Assembly: GCA_027051265.1 (NCBI GenBank)
Contig: JALTZH010000208.1
Coordinates: 1 to 9,854, forward strand
Direction: 5' to 3'
Length of the DNA stretch: 9,854 bases
DNA from: an archaeon
GTDB taxonomy: Archaea; Hydrothermarchaeota; Hydrothermarchaeia; JALTZZ01; JALUTC01
This document shows positions 1 to 7,708 of this stretch, one piece after another (positions within the stretch are counted from its first letter, which is position 1; each line of letters starts with the position of its first letter). The notes beneath the pieces are model-generated. The model had not been told where the DNA came from. It was given only the letters and a program-made list of their open reading frames with translations, and searched no databases. Both the position numbers and the translations under genes were made by a program.

Positions 1-1926
1 GTATGTGACTATTGCAATAACATAATAAAAGAGGAAACTGATATTCATATATGTAATAATTGTGAAAGAAAATATAAAGTTGTATATAAATTAAGAGATG
101 AAATAACCGTTGATGATTTAAAGTATGGAAAATATTATATAGGAAAAATTAAGAACATAATTAACATTGGATATCTTGTATCATTAAACAATTATATACA
201 AGGATTAATAAAAAGAAGAGATATTGGGAACAAAAGCTTTAATGTTGGAGATGAAGTTATAGTTCTTATAAAAAATATCGAACAACAAACGAAAAAAATC
301 GACCTGATACCAGTGGAGTTAAAAGATTTTAAAGTTTATGAGATGAAAAAATATATCGAACGAAAATTTATTAATGAAATAAACTCAGAGCTAATTGGTA
401 CGATTGTTAAAATATCAGGAATTGTAACAAGAGTAAAAGATACTGGTCATGCTATAATATTTACGTTACTTGATGAAACTGGTAGTATTGATTGTTTATA
501 TTTTAAAAAGGATAAATATATATTGATAGAACCTGATGATATTTTAAACGTAATAGGTCTAGTTTCTTTTAGAGAAAATTTACATGTCGATGTTCGAGTT
601 ATAGAAAAACCAAAGGGTAATGATTATCTTAAAATAAAAAAATCGTTAGAATATCATATAGAAGAAAAGTCAAAACCTGTTTTCAATGGTTTTCTCGTTA
701 ATAATCCAGTATTAGAAAAATTGAAAGAAAAAATCTTATTAATAGCAAAGGAGATTAGAAAGGCCATTTTCTCTTTAACACCTATTCTGATAAGACACCA
801 CGCTGATACGGATGGATATATCGGAGGAATTGCTTTAGAACTAGCTATAATAGATTTGATGAAAAAACTTCATCCAGATATTGATGAGGATTATTTCTTC
901 AGGAGAAGTCCAAGTCGCGCACCGTTTTATGAAATGGAAGATGCACTTAAAGATCTATATTACTCATTAGAAGATATGAGAAAATACGGACAAAAATTGC
1001 CTCTAGTAATTTTAGTGGATAATGGATCGGGAGAAGAAGACATACCGGGTATTAAGCAGCTTAAATTTTATGGAGTAAAAGTTATTGTCATCGATCACCA
1101 TTATCCAGGAGAAATTAAAAACGGTCGTGTAGCGATAGATGATTACGTAGATATCCATGTTAACCCATATCTTGCCGGTTATGATTATAACTTTCCAGCT
1201 GGTGCATTAGCTGTAGAAATTGCTAGAATTGTAAATCCGAATATTTCCGATAAGATTAAACATCTTGCAGCTATTTCATTTTTTGCTGATAGGTCATCGA
1301 GCAAATTAAAATTTGAGTATTTAAAAATCGCAAAAGAAAAAGGTTACGATGAGGAATTCATAAAGAAACTAATAGAATGTCTTGACTACGAAGCTTATTA
1401 TCTTAGATTTTTGGATGGTAAAAAAATAGTTGAAGATTTATTAGGTTTAGGTAGGTTAGATAGACAGAAAATAATGGTTGAAGAGATTTATAAAGATGTT
1501 AAATCATTGTATGAGAAACAACTCAGAGCTACTATGAGAAATGTTAAGAGCATTAGATTAAAAAACGGTATAATTCTCAACACGATAAACCTAGATAACT
1601 ATAGTAATAAATTTGAATTTCCACCTGCAGGAAAAACAACGGGACTTGTACATGATGAAAAGGTTAAAGAATTTAAGAATAGAGAGCCAATAATAACCAT
1701 AGGGTTTGCAAAAGACTTTGCCATTGTTAGAGCAAATAATATCGTTAGAGAAAAATATAGGTTTAATTTAAATAATATCATAAAAGAATTGCAACATGAA
1801 ATCCCCTATGCTTATATTGAAGGTGGCGGTCATGAGATTGCTGGATCGTTAAAATTTGTAGAAGGATACGGTAAAGAAGTTCTTGAAAAGCTTGCACAAA
1901 AGATCGCGAATTTAAAACGATATTGA
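1..1926 (+). CDS. RecJ-like DHH-family phosphoesterase/exonuclease with zinc-ribbon, S1 and OB modules (5' partial)
   Basis: The frame is open from the first base to the TGA at 1924-1926, giving 641 codons, so the gene starts left of the window; the GTG at 313 is internal. Visible modules, in window codons: a zinc-ribbon-like CxxC (C2, C5) and CxxC (C18, C21); an S1-like RNA-binding domain at about 43-103; an OB-fold at about 130-203; then a DHH phosphoesterase core with HADTDG (267-272), the acidic VDN motif (D340), DHH (365-367) and the DHHA1 glycine-rich GGGH (608-611). All expected metal-binding motifs are present, so the enzyme should be an active Mn-dependent nuclease or phosphoesterase. 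The architecture matches the archaea-specific RecJ-like family with a DnaJ-type zinc finger (COG1107, from memory). The exact substrate, ssDNA or RNA, is not known to me. It is not the GINS-associated GAN type, which lacks the S1 and zinc modules. The gene converges on thrC. Confidence 0.85.
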   Translation, partial: VCDYCNNIIKEETDIHICNNCERKYKVVYKLRDEITVDDLKYGKYYIGKIKNIINIGYLVSLNNYIQGLIKRRDIGNKSFNVGDEVIVLIKNIEQQTKKIDLIPVELKDFKVYEMKKYIERKFINEINSELIGTIVKISGIVTRVKDTGHAIIFTLLDETGSIDCLYFKKDKYILIEPDDILNVIGLVSFRENLHVDVRVIEKPKGNDYLKIKKSLEYHIEEKSKPVFNGFLVNNPVLEKLKEKILLIAKEIRKAIFSLTPILIRHHADTDGYIGGIALELAIIDLMKKLHPDIDEDYFFRRSPSRAPFYEMEDALKDLYYSLEDMRKYGQKLPLVILVDNGSGEEDIPGIKQLKFYGVKVIVIDHHYPGEIKNGRVAIDDYVDIHVNPYLAGYDYNFPAGALAVEIARIVNPNISDKIKHLAAISFFADRSSSKLKFEYLKIAKEKGYDEEFIKKLIECLDYEAYYLRFLDGKKIVEDLLGLGRLDRQKIMVEEIYKDVKSLYEKQLRATMRNVKSIRLKNGIILNTINLDNYSNKFEFPPAGKTTGLVHDEKVKEFKNREPIITIGFAKDFAIVRANNIVREKYRFNLNNIIKELQHEIPYAYIEGGGHEIAGSLKFVEGYGKEVLEKLAQKIANLKRY

Positions 1927-1994
1927 AATAAAATTACTCTGTTACGAATTTTAGTTAAAAATCGGTTTATAAAAGTTCCCGTTTTAAGAAAGAT

Positions 1995-2020
1995 AATTAA
2001 TTTTGAAAAATTTTATTAAA
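1995..2020. terminator. T/A-rich convergent termination region
   Basis: The 115-bp gap between the convergent RecJ-like gene and thrC carries oligo-T runs on both strands: TTTT at 2001-2004 and 2011-2014 for the plus strand, and the complement of AAAAA at 2006-2010 for the minus strand. Archaeal termination commonly relies on U-tracts, so this could end transcripts from both sides. There is no strong hairpin and I see no gene in the gap. Confidence 0.3.
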
Positions 2021-2041
2021 TTACAATCAAGTAAAATGAAA

Positions 2042-3268
2042 CTATTTTTTTATTCTTTTAAGACCTAAGACTTTTTCTTCAAAATCTTCTAGAGTTGCTT
2101 TAATCTCAAACCATTTTTTTAATCTATCGTGTAAGACTTCTTGTGTTTTTAATCCGTTTCCGGTTATATAAGCGACAACAACATCTCCTTTGTCTATTTG
2201 TCCTTCTTCAACAGCTTTTTTCAAAGATGATATAACAACACCTCCAGCAGTTTCTGTAAATATTCCTTCGGTTTTTGCTAACAATCTTATTCCTTCTATT
2301 ATCTCGTCATCACTTACATCATATGCCAATCCATTACATTCCTTTAATGCTTTTATTGCATAAATACCATCGGCAGGATTTCCTATTGCAAGGCTTTTCT
2401 CAATAGTCTTAGGTTTAACCGGTTTTATTTTTCCATTTCCTCTATAAGCAGCTACAACTGGATTACAACCCATTGGTTGACATGCAACAAGTCTTGTTCG
2501 TACTTCATCTATTAAACCAAGTTTATCAAACTCGTTAAGACCTTTCCATATCATAGTTAATAATGATCCAGAAGCTACTGGTACAAAAGCAAAATCTGGA
2601 CTTTCCCAGTTTAATTGCTCCACAACCTCATATGCTAGTGTTTTTGATCCTTCAGCATAGTATGGTCTTATGTTTATATTTACAAATGCCCAATTATATT
2701 GACTTGAGATTTCGATAGCCAATCTATTCACATCATCATAGTTTCCATCTACTAGTACAAGATTTGGTTCATATATTAACGTTTGAACAATTTTTGAGAT
2801 GGAGATATCTTTTGGTACAAATATATAACAGTTTAGATTAGCAATCGCAGCATGTGCTGCTAGAGAATTTGCCAGATTTCCTGTTGATGCACAAGCTACG
2901 GTATTAAACCCAAACTCTAACGATTTAGAAACTGCAACAGATACGACACGATCCTTAAAGGAGAATGTTGGATGGTTTACGGAATCGTTTTTTATGTAAA
3001 GATTTTTTAAACCAAGCATTTCTCCAAGATTCTTAGCTTTAACTAATGGAGTAAACCCTGCTTGAGAATTTACTATGTATTTTTCGTTAACAGGTAGAAG
3101 TTTTCTATATCTCCATATGTTTTTAGGACCATTTTCTATTTCTCTTTTGTTTACATCGTATTCATAGATAACTTCTAATCCACCAAAACACTCTTCACAA
3201 ACATAGATAGGAGTTGCTGGATAAACTTTACCACAGGTTTTGCATCTTAGTCCTAGTATTTTACTCAT
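2042..3268 (-). CDS. thrC: threonine synthase (PLP-dependent, with N-terminal zinc ribbon)
   Basis: Converts O-phospho-L-homoserine to L-threonine and phosphate with PLP in the cytoplasm; it is the last step of threonine synthesis. The 408-residue product has an N-terminal zinc ribbon (C9, C12, C24, C27) as in many archaeal threonine synthases. The PLP lysine lies in HPTFSFKDR (K105), followed by the ASTGNLANS substrate/cofactor loop (about 127-135) and a serine/glycine loop ASGSLL near 232 that fits PLP phosphate binding. Length and motif order are normal for the family. The start is well fixed: ATG at 3268 follows a near-perfect SD (3273-3282) with 4-nt spacing. No hom or thrB lies beside it, so it appears monocistronic and divergent from ahcY. 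A related fold-type II enzyme such as threonine dehydratase or cysteate synthase is less likely, given the zinc ribbon and overall pattern. Confidence 0.93.
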   Translation of the reverse strand: MSKILGLRCKTCGKVYPATPIYVCEECFGGLEVIYEYDVNKREIENGPKNIWRYRKLLPVNEKYIVNSQAGFTPLVKAKNLGEMLGLKNLYIKNDSVNHPTFSFKDRVVSVAVSKSLEFGFNTVACASTGNLANSLAAHAAIANLNCYIFVPKDISISKIVQTLIYEPNLVLVDGNYDDVNRLAIEISSQYNWAFVNINIRPYYAEGSKTLAYEVVEQLNWESPDFAFVPVASGSLLTMIWKGLNEFDKLGLIDEVRTRLVACQPMGCNPVVAAYRGNGKIKPVKPKTIEKSLAIGNPADGIYAIKALKECNGLAYDVSDDEIIEGIRLLAKTEGIFTETAGGVVISSLKKAVEEGQIDKGDVVVAYITGNGLKTQEVLHDRLKKWFEIKATLEDFEEKVLGLKRIKK

Positions 3269-3272
3269 AAAT

Positions 3273-3282
3273 TCACCTCCTT
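3273..3282 (-). promoter_or_regulatory. strong Shine-Dalgarno site of thrC
   Basis: On the minus strand this reads AAGGAGGTGA, fully complementary to the usual archaeal 16S rRNA 3' end, four bases before the ATG. It decides the thrC start and shows that this organism uses SD-led initiation at least for some first genes. Confidence 0.85.
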
Positions 3283-3315
3283 ATTTAGAATTACTTAATA
3301 ATTAATTTGATTAAC

Positions 3316-3335
3316 GTTTAAACAATTTTTAAATA
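3316..3335. promoter_or_regulatory. divergent thrC/ahcY promoter with shared TATA-like box and 8-bp palindrome
   Basis: The 110-bp spacer 3269-3378 holds one clear A/T block, TTTTTAAATA at 3326-3335, placed to act as a TATA box in both directions: about 45-50 bp before the ahcY ATG, and about 60 bp before the thrC ATG, whose leader must also hold the SD. Beside it is the perfect palindrome GTTTAAAC (3316-3323), a possible operator. This is inferred from position and composition only; no transcript data were available. Confidence 0.4.
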
Positions 3336-3363
3336 AGAAATAACTAATAACTACGAATCATAA

Positions 3364-4632
<1,269 letters not shown>

Positions 4633-4635
4633 ACA

Positions 4636-4657
4636 ATATTATTTTTCTAATTTTATC
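4636..4657 (+). terminator. T-rich terminator candidate of ahcY
   Basis: Immediately after the ahcY stop, the plus strand carries T-runs at 4642-4646 and 4651-4654. They lie inside the 3' end of the convergent gene. This fits an archaeal U-tract terminator; there is no hairpin. Confidence 0.35.
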
Positions 4658-5625
4658 ATGCGTATCAATATTTGCTTAAGTTCATCAGTTGGAGGTGTTT
4701 CTGGATAGTTATATTTAGGTCCAGATGGACTTTCCGTTGAATAGGGTCTGTTACAATTTGGACAACCACATGCAACGAAAGGTTTACCTGACATAATTAT
4801 TTCTTTAAGTTTTTCTTTATCAATTCCAAAATCCACTAATTTATCGTTCTCAAATTTAAACCTGTTTAAATTCCATCCTTGTTTTATCAGATAATATGCA
4901 ATCTGGATTCTTCTGTACATATCAACATTAGGTCTCTTCAAATCCAATTTAGTGCCTGGAATTTTCACATATGCAAATAAACCAGCTTCAACACCCATGT
5001 TCCATAATCTGTATAACGTCTCGATTGCTTCTTTCTCACTTTCTCCTAATCCTATTATTATGTGTGTTCCTACTTTAAATTTACCAAAAACTTCAACTGC
5101 TCTTTTTAATCCGTTCCAATGTTCTTTCCATGTATAAGAATTACCTACTTTACGCCCCTTGATTTTTTCAAAAACATCTTCACTTGCAGCATCTAATGGT
5201 ATAACGATGCGATCAACGTTAAACCTTTTCATATGCTCCAACTCCTCATAACTCGCTGGATGTCTTGATACTGTTATTGGTACGTTTAATCTTGAAAATT
5301 TATCCAAGATATCATCCATATCCTTAAAAACTTTAGGGTGATTTATTGTTTGTAAACATATCCTTTTTATCTTACCTTCCGATACTGCTTTCTGCAAATG
5401 CATATATACAAGATCGAAATCATAGGCAGGATAATAAGCACGAGCAACTCTATCCAAGCTTGCTTTTGATTCTCTTGCATGAGCACAAAACAAACAATTT
5501 TGTGTACATCTTGAATCTACATAAGTTAAAAGATATGCAACTTCCATTTTGGTATTAAAATTTCTGATCTTTCTTAATCCCAGAACATGAAGAGTACCGA
5601 CACTTACTCTTATTTTCTCAACCAT
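4639..5625 (-). CDS. radical SAM protein, biotin-synthase-like; probable half of a LipS1/LipS2-type lipoyl synthase
   Basis: The 328-residue product has the radical SAM [4Fe-4S] motif CxxxCxxC as CTQNCLFC (C40, C44, C47), followed by a typical TIM-barrel pattern. A second cysteine cluster, CGCPNC (C286, C288, C291), lies near the C-terminus, next to a Ser/Thr-rich stretch RPYSTESPSG. Such a second cluster fits a sulfur-donating auxiliary [4Fe-4S], as known for lipoyl synthases. The gene is the promoter-distal member of a two-gene operon with another biotin-synthase-like protein; this pairing of COG2516-like and COG1856-like proteins matches the LipS1/LipS2 system described in Thermococcus kodakarensis. 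I cannot tell from sequence which of the two is LipS1. The start is ATG 5625, which has SD AGGTGA 5 nt upstream and overlaps the previous gene by 8 bp; the GTG at 5634 is less likely. An alternative is an uncharacterised biotin-synthase-related enzyme. Confidence 0.72.
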   Translation of the reverse strand: MVEKIRVSVGTLHVLGLRKIRNFNTKMEVAYLLTYVDSRCTQNCLFCAHARESKASLDRVARAYYPAYDFDLVYMHLQKAVSEGKIKRICLQTINHPKVFKDMDDILDKFSRLNVPITVSRHPASYEELEHMKRFNVDRIVIPLDAASEDVFEKIKGRKVGNSYTWKEHWNGLKRAVEVFGKFKVGTHIIIGLGESEKEAIETLYRLWNMGVEAGLFAYVKIPGTKLDLKRPNVDMYRRIQIAYYLIKQGWNLNRFKFENDKLVDFGIDKEKLKEIIMSGKPFVACGCPNCNRPYSTESPSGPKYNYPETPPTDELKQILIRMIKLEK

Positions 5626-6616
5626 ATTTCTCACCTAAATATGGTAGAAGACAACATACGTTCTGAACTTTATAATTTTTAATATCTTGCATTATTTTAT
5701 TTGTAGGGATTGCAATTGCATTAACACCAGCTTCTATTGCAAGTTTTTCAATTTTATATCTATCTAAACCTTTAGAATGAGCACATCCCAGTTTTATTTC
5801 TATATCTGGAAACATTAATCTTGCTATTGCTAAAACTTTAGCAACGTCATAAACATTTACAAAACATTTTTCCATAGGTGTATTTTTAAGAGGCATTAAA
5901 GCAGTTATAACAACGGATGTTGGTTTAATACTATCCCTTATTAACTTTAGAGACTCTAGTTCATGACTTAATTTTCCATAATATAAGCCTGTTGTTACAT
6001 GAGGAGAAGAGTATTTTATACCCGCTTTTTCAAAATTTTTAAGAGTTTTCTTATACGATGTTTTACTTATTCTGACACCATATACTTCTTCAGTAACTTC
6101 TTCCATTGCTGTAACATCTAGACTTATACCATCTAATCCGGAAGAGACTAAAAGTTTTGCTTTCTCATAATCTATTAATCCAGTATGAGCAACGACAAGA
6201 TACTTAAAGTTTTCTTTTATCTTCTTTATAGCATTGGAATATTTGTATACTGGAACAGTTGCATCGTGTTCACATCCACCTGTTATTAAAATGCCAAGTA
6301 CATTTTTTTCATAAAAATACTTACACAGATTATATAACTCTTCATTACTCATAGCTTTATGTAAAGGCTTTAACATATTCTTCATACAATGTTTACAGGA
6401 CAATTTACAAGAATAGCCGGTAATTGATATTGTTGGAAATTTTTCTCCAGTAAAATAGAAAACAACATCATCCTTAAAATTTCTCGTTTTGATATACTTG
6501 GCAAGTTTTAATATTTCTTTAAGTTCAGATTTGTCTTTTAAATAGAATATGTATTCAGCCTCTTTAAGATCAATCGGTTCTTTATTTTTAACTTTCTTTT
6601 TGATCTTGCTGATCAT
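5618..6616 (-). CDS. radical SAM protein, biotin-synthetase homologue (COG1856-like); probable partner half of a LipS1/LipS2-type lipoyl synthase
   Basis: The 332-residue product carries CxxxCxxC as CKLSCKHC (C70, C74, C77), a conserved-looking GGCEHDA (C115), and further cysteines at C278 (LGCAHSKG) and C321-C322, enough to support a second Fe-S cluster. It is the first gene of a two-gene operon and ends with TGA overlapping the next start by 8 bp. In the LipS system as published, two radical SAM proteins each bind two [4Fe-4S] clusters and insert the two sulfurs of the lipoyl group one after the other (C8 first, then C6). This pair fits that in size, pairing and cysteine content, but the assignment rests on recall, not alignment. 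The ATG at 6616 is preferred: the alternative upstream start at 6631 is TTG, there is no SD, and a TATA-like box lies about 25-30 bp before the ATG, as expected for a leaderless transcript. No lipoate ligase or lipoyl-carrier gene is visible in the window. Confidence 0.72.
   Translation of the reverse strand: MISKIKKKVKNKEPIDLKEAEYIFYLKDKSELKEILKLAKYIKTRNFKDDVVFYFTGEKFPTISITGYSCKLSCKHCMKNMLKPLHKAMSNEELYNLCKYFYEKNVLGILITGGCEHDATVPVYKYSNAIKKIKENFKYLVVAHTGLIDYEKAKLLVSSGLDGISLDVTAMEEVTEEVYGVRISKTSYKKTLKNFEKAGIKYSSPHVTTGLYYGKLSHELESLKLIRDSIKPTSVVITALMPLKNTPMEKCFVNVYDVAKVLAIARLMFPDIEIKLGCAHSKGLDRYKIEKLAIEAGVNAIAIPTNKIMQDIKNYKVQNVCCLLPYLGEKYG
5631..5636 (-). promoter_or_regulatory. internal Shine-Dalgarno site that sets the start of the second operon gene
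   Basis: The minus strand reads AGGTGA, 5 nt before ATG 5625 and inside the last codons of the upstream gene. It overlaps the alternative GTG at 5634, which makes that GTG an unlikely start, and points to translational coupling. Confidence 0.7.
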
Positions 6617-6639
6617 AATTATTAATAACAACAGTAGAT

Positions 6640-6650
6640 TATAATTTAAT
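6640..6650 (-). promoter_or_regulatory. TATA-like box for the radical SAM operon
   Basis: The minus strand reads ATTAAATTATA, ending 23 bp upstream of ATG 6616. With the usual archaeal TATA-to-start distance of about 25 bp, transcription would begin at or near the ATG, consistent with the missing SD. Confidence 0.45.
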
Positions 6651-6694
6651 TTTAAGTTAAAAGTAACAAAGCAAATAGATATTGAAAGGAAAGA

Positions 6695-6725
6695 TATAAA
6701 TTTTTATAGATAAAACTTTTATAAT
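6695..6725 (+). promoter_or_regulatory. two TATA-like boxes upstream of the DUF2258-type gene
   Basis: TATAAATTT at 6695-6703 is preceded by purine-rich GGAAAGA, a plausible BRE; it would give a leader of about 20 nt. A second box around TTTTATAAT (6717-6725) lies about 25 bp before ATG 6746 and would give a leaderless mRNA. No SD is present, so the second is attractive, but sequence alone does not decide. Confidence 0.45.
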
Positions 6726-6745
6726 TCTACATAAAATATAATATT

Positions 6746-7456
6746 ATGGTGGAAAGGAGAACGTTAAGTAGTGGTTATATTATTGTTGGTGCCTATGCTG
6801 ATAAAATAAGAAAAGTTTTATTCGGACATTTTTCCGATAAAATTAAAGCTAAAGAAATAGATCCAAAACTCGTAGCAAAATATGCTGGTGATTTAAATAA
6901 ATTCCTTTACGAAGTTTTAGTTAATAGATTAAAATTAAACAAAGGAGATGTTGTTAGAGTTAGGATAGATTATGAATACGATGAAGATTCAAAGGAATTA
7001 TCTTGGGATTTTACAACACTTAGATTAGAAGTATTCAGAAGAGAACCTGAAGAGAAAGTTAAAGAAATATTAGAAGAAGCTAAGAAGAAAGCAGAAGCAA
7101 TAATATCAGAGGAAATCGTTTACGATGTGAAAAAACTCGGAATAACAGAGCTTGGTGATGAAATCTATGAAGTTTATGTAAGTGATAAATCCGTAGGAAT
7201 CTTGCAGGTGACTAAAATAAACGAGGAAATAATAGTTAAGGGTGCTTTTACATACCCAGAGTCAAAAATAATAGAAAGAGCTAGATTAAAGATAGAGGAA
7301 AACATTGAAAATACGTTGAAATCAAACATCGGTAGTCTATTACTTACTGCCAAAGAATCGGATTACGATAAATGTGAGAAAATTATTGGAAGAATTAAAT
7401 CGTCTCTTGCTGAAGAAGTTGAAAAAGAAAAGGAAGAAGAATACAAATGGTATTAA
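6746..7456 (+). CDS. DUF2258-family protein (function unknown; possible nucleic-acid-binding role)
   Basis: The 236-residue protein begins with an ERRTLSSGYIIVGAYADK segment and continues with a conserved-looking core to about residue 110 (KGDVVRVRIDYEY, TTLRLEVFRRE). I recognise this as the crenarchaeal DUF2258 family (PF10015), for which a single-stranded-DNA-binding role is sometimes annotated without proof I can cite. After it comes a charged helical linker (about 108-125, EEKVKEILEEAKKKAEA), a second small mixed alpha/beta region (about 126-200), and an acidic/basic tail ending EKEKEEEYKWY. There is no signal peptide or membrane segment and only one cysteine (in YDKCEK), so it is a soluble, metal-free-looking protein. 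It stands alone, divergent from the radical SAM operon, and is followed by the folded element at 7494-7691. The start ATG 6746 is the first in frame and lies 25 bp from a TATA-like box. Confidence 0.75.
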   Translation: MVERRTLSSGYIIVGAYADKIRKVLFGHFSDKIKAKEIDPKLVAKYAGDLNKFLYEVLVNRLKLNKGDVVRVRIDYEYDEDSKELSWDFTTLRLEVFRREPEEKVKEILEEAKKKAEAIISEEIVYDVKKLGITELGDEIYEVYVSDKSVGILQVTKINEEIIVKGAFTYPESKIIERARLKIEENIENTLKSNIGSLLLTAKESDYDKCEKIIGRIKSSLAEEVEKEKEEEYKWY

Positions 7457-7477
7457 CTGTTATCCGTGCATATATCT

Positions 7478-7490
7478 AATTTTATTTTTT
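7478..7490 (+). terminator. U-tract terminator of the DUF2258-type gene
   Basis: A T-rich stretch (TTTATTTTTT at 7481-7490) begins 22 bp after the stop codon and directly precedes the folded element at 7494. It fits an archaeal U-tract terminator. Confidence 0.45.
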
Positions 7491-7493
7491 AGT

Positions 7494-7569
7494 TACGAAC
7501 TTCTTCCCCGCTACGAGTGGTAAGGATTCGTTTCGGATAAGTTTGTAGCTTCCGCTTAAGAAGTTCGTA
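7494..7569. repeat. long hairpin: 12-bp perfect inverted repeat with inner stem (first half of a folded non-coding element)
   Basis: TACGAACTTCTT (7494-7505) is the exact reverse complement of 7558-7569. Inside it, GCTAC (7510-7514) pairs with GTAGC (7545-7549), and ATTCG (7526-7530) pairs with CGGAT (7534-7538) around a TTT loop. The segment is clearly richer in G+C than its surroundings and has no coding potential. The inner 5-bp stem contains a T-G pair that is a G·U wobble only if the plus strand is the RNA, which slightly favours plus-strand transcription. Read on the minus strand it instead resembles, from memory, the right end and guide-RNA scaffold of IS200/IS605-TnpB elements (GAAGCTAC ... 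GTAGCGGGG). It could be a structured ncRNA, a decayed or non-autonomous IS200/IS605-type end, or a MITE-like palindrome. Confidence 0.55.
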
Positions 7570-7691
7570 GAGGTATGGTTTGGCAATGTATTCTGTTAAA
7601 CTTTACTTTATCAATTCCTCTAAGCTTACTTCGTTGCTGGTCTGACTTAGGAATTTCATTGATATTGTAAACTATTACAATGTATACCTCT
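7570..7691. repeat. second folded half: 8-bp closing stem with two inner hairpins
   Basis: AGAGGTAT (7569-7576) pairs perfectly with ATACCTCT (7684-7691), so this domain abuts the first hairpin with no gap. Within it, AATTCC plus TAAG (7613-7624, 2-nt bulge) pairs with CTTAGGAATT (7646-7655), and ATTGTAA (7664-7670) pairs with TTACAAT (7675-7681) around a 4-nt loop. Together with 7494-7569 it forms a compact element of about 198 nt between the DUF2258-type gene and the 3' end of mrp. A short open frame crosses it on the minus strand, but I see no family in it. This half gives the 7457-7708 spacer its content besides the terminator. Confidence 0.45.
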
Positions 7692-7708
7692 TGAATAAAG
7701 AAAAACAA

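Noticed and set aside
1599-1781. Minus-strand open frame of 60 codons inside the RecJ-like gene
   Set aside because: Fully antisense to a conserved gene with intact motifs; no promoter, SD or family resemblance.
5346-5558. Plus-strand open frame of 70 codons opposite the second radical SAM gene
   Set aside because: Antisense shadow over the CxxxCxxC region; no independent evidence.
6681-6690. ATTGAAAGGA resembling the end of some archaeal CRISPR repeats
   Set aside because: Single occurrence with no spaced copies; it lies in a promoter region and serves better as a BRE-like purine stretch.
7535-7705. Short minus-strand open frame after the mrp stop (about 50 codons from a TTG, reading VYIVIVYNI near its start), faintly Cas2-like in its first strand
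   Set aside because: No SD, no cas neighbours or CRISPR repeats, weak resemblance over about ten residues only, and it runs through the strongly folded element; chance reading frame is the simpler explanation.
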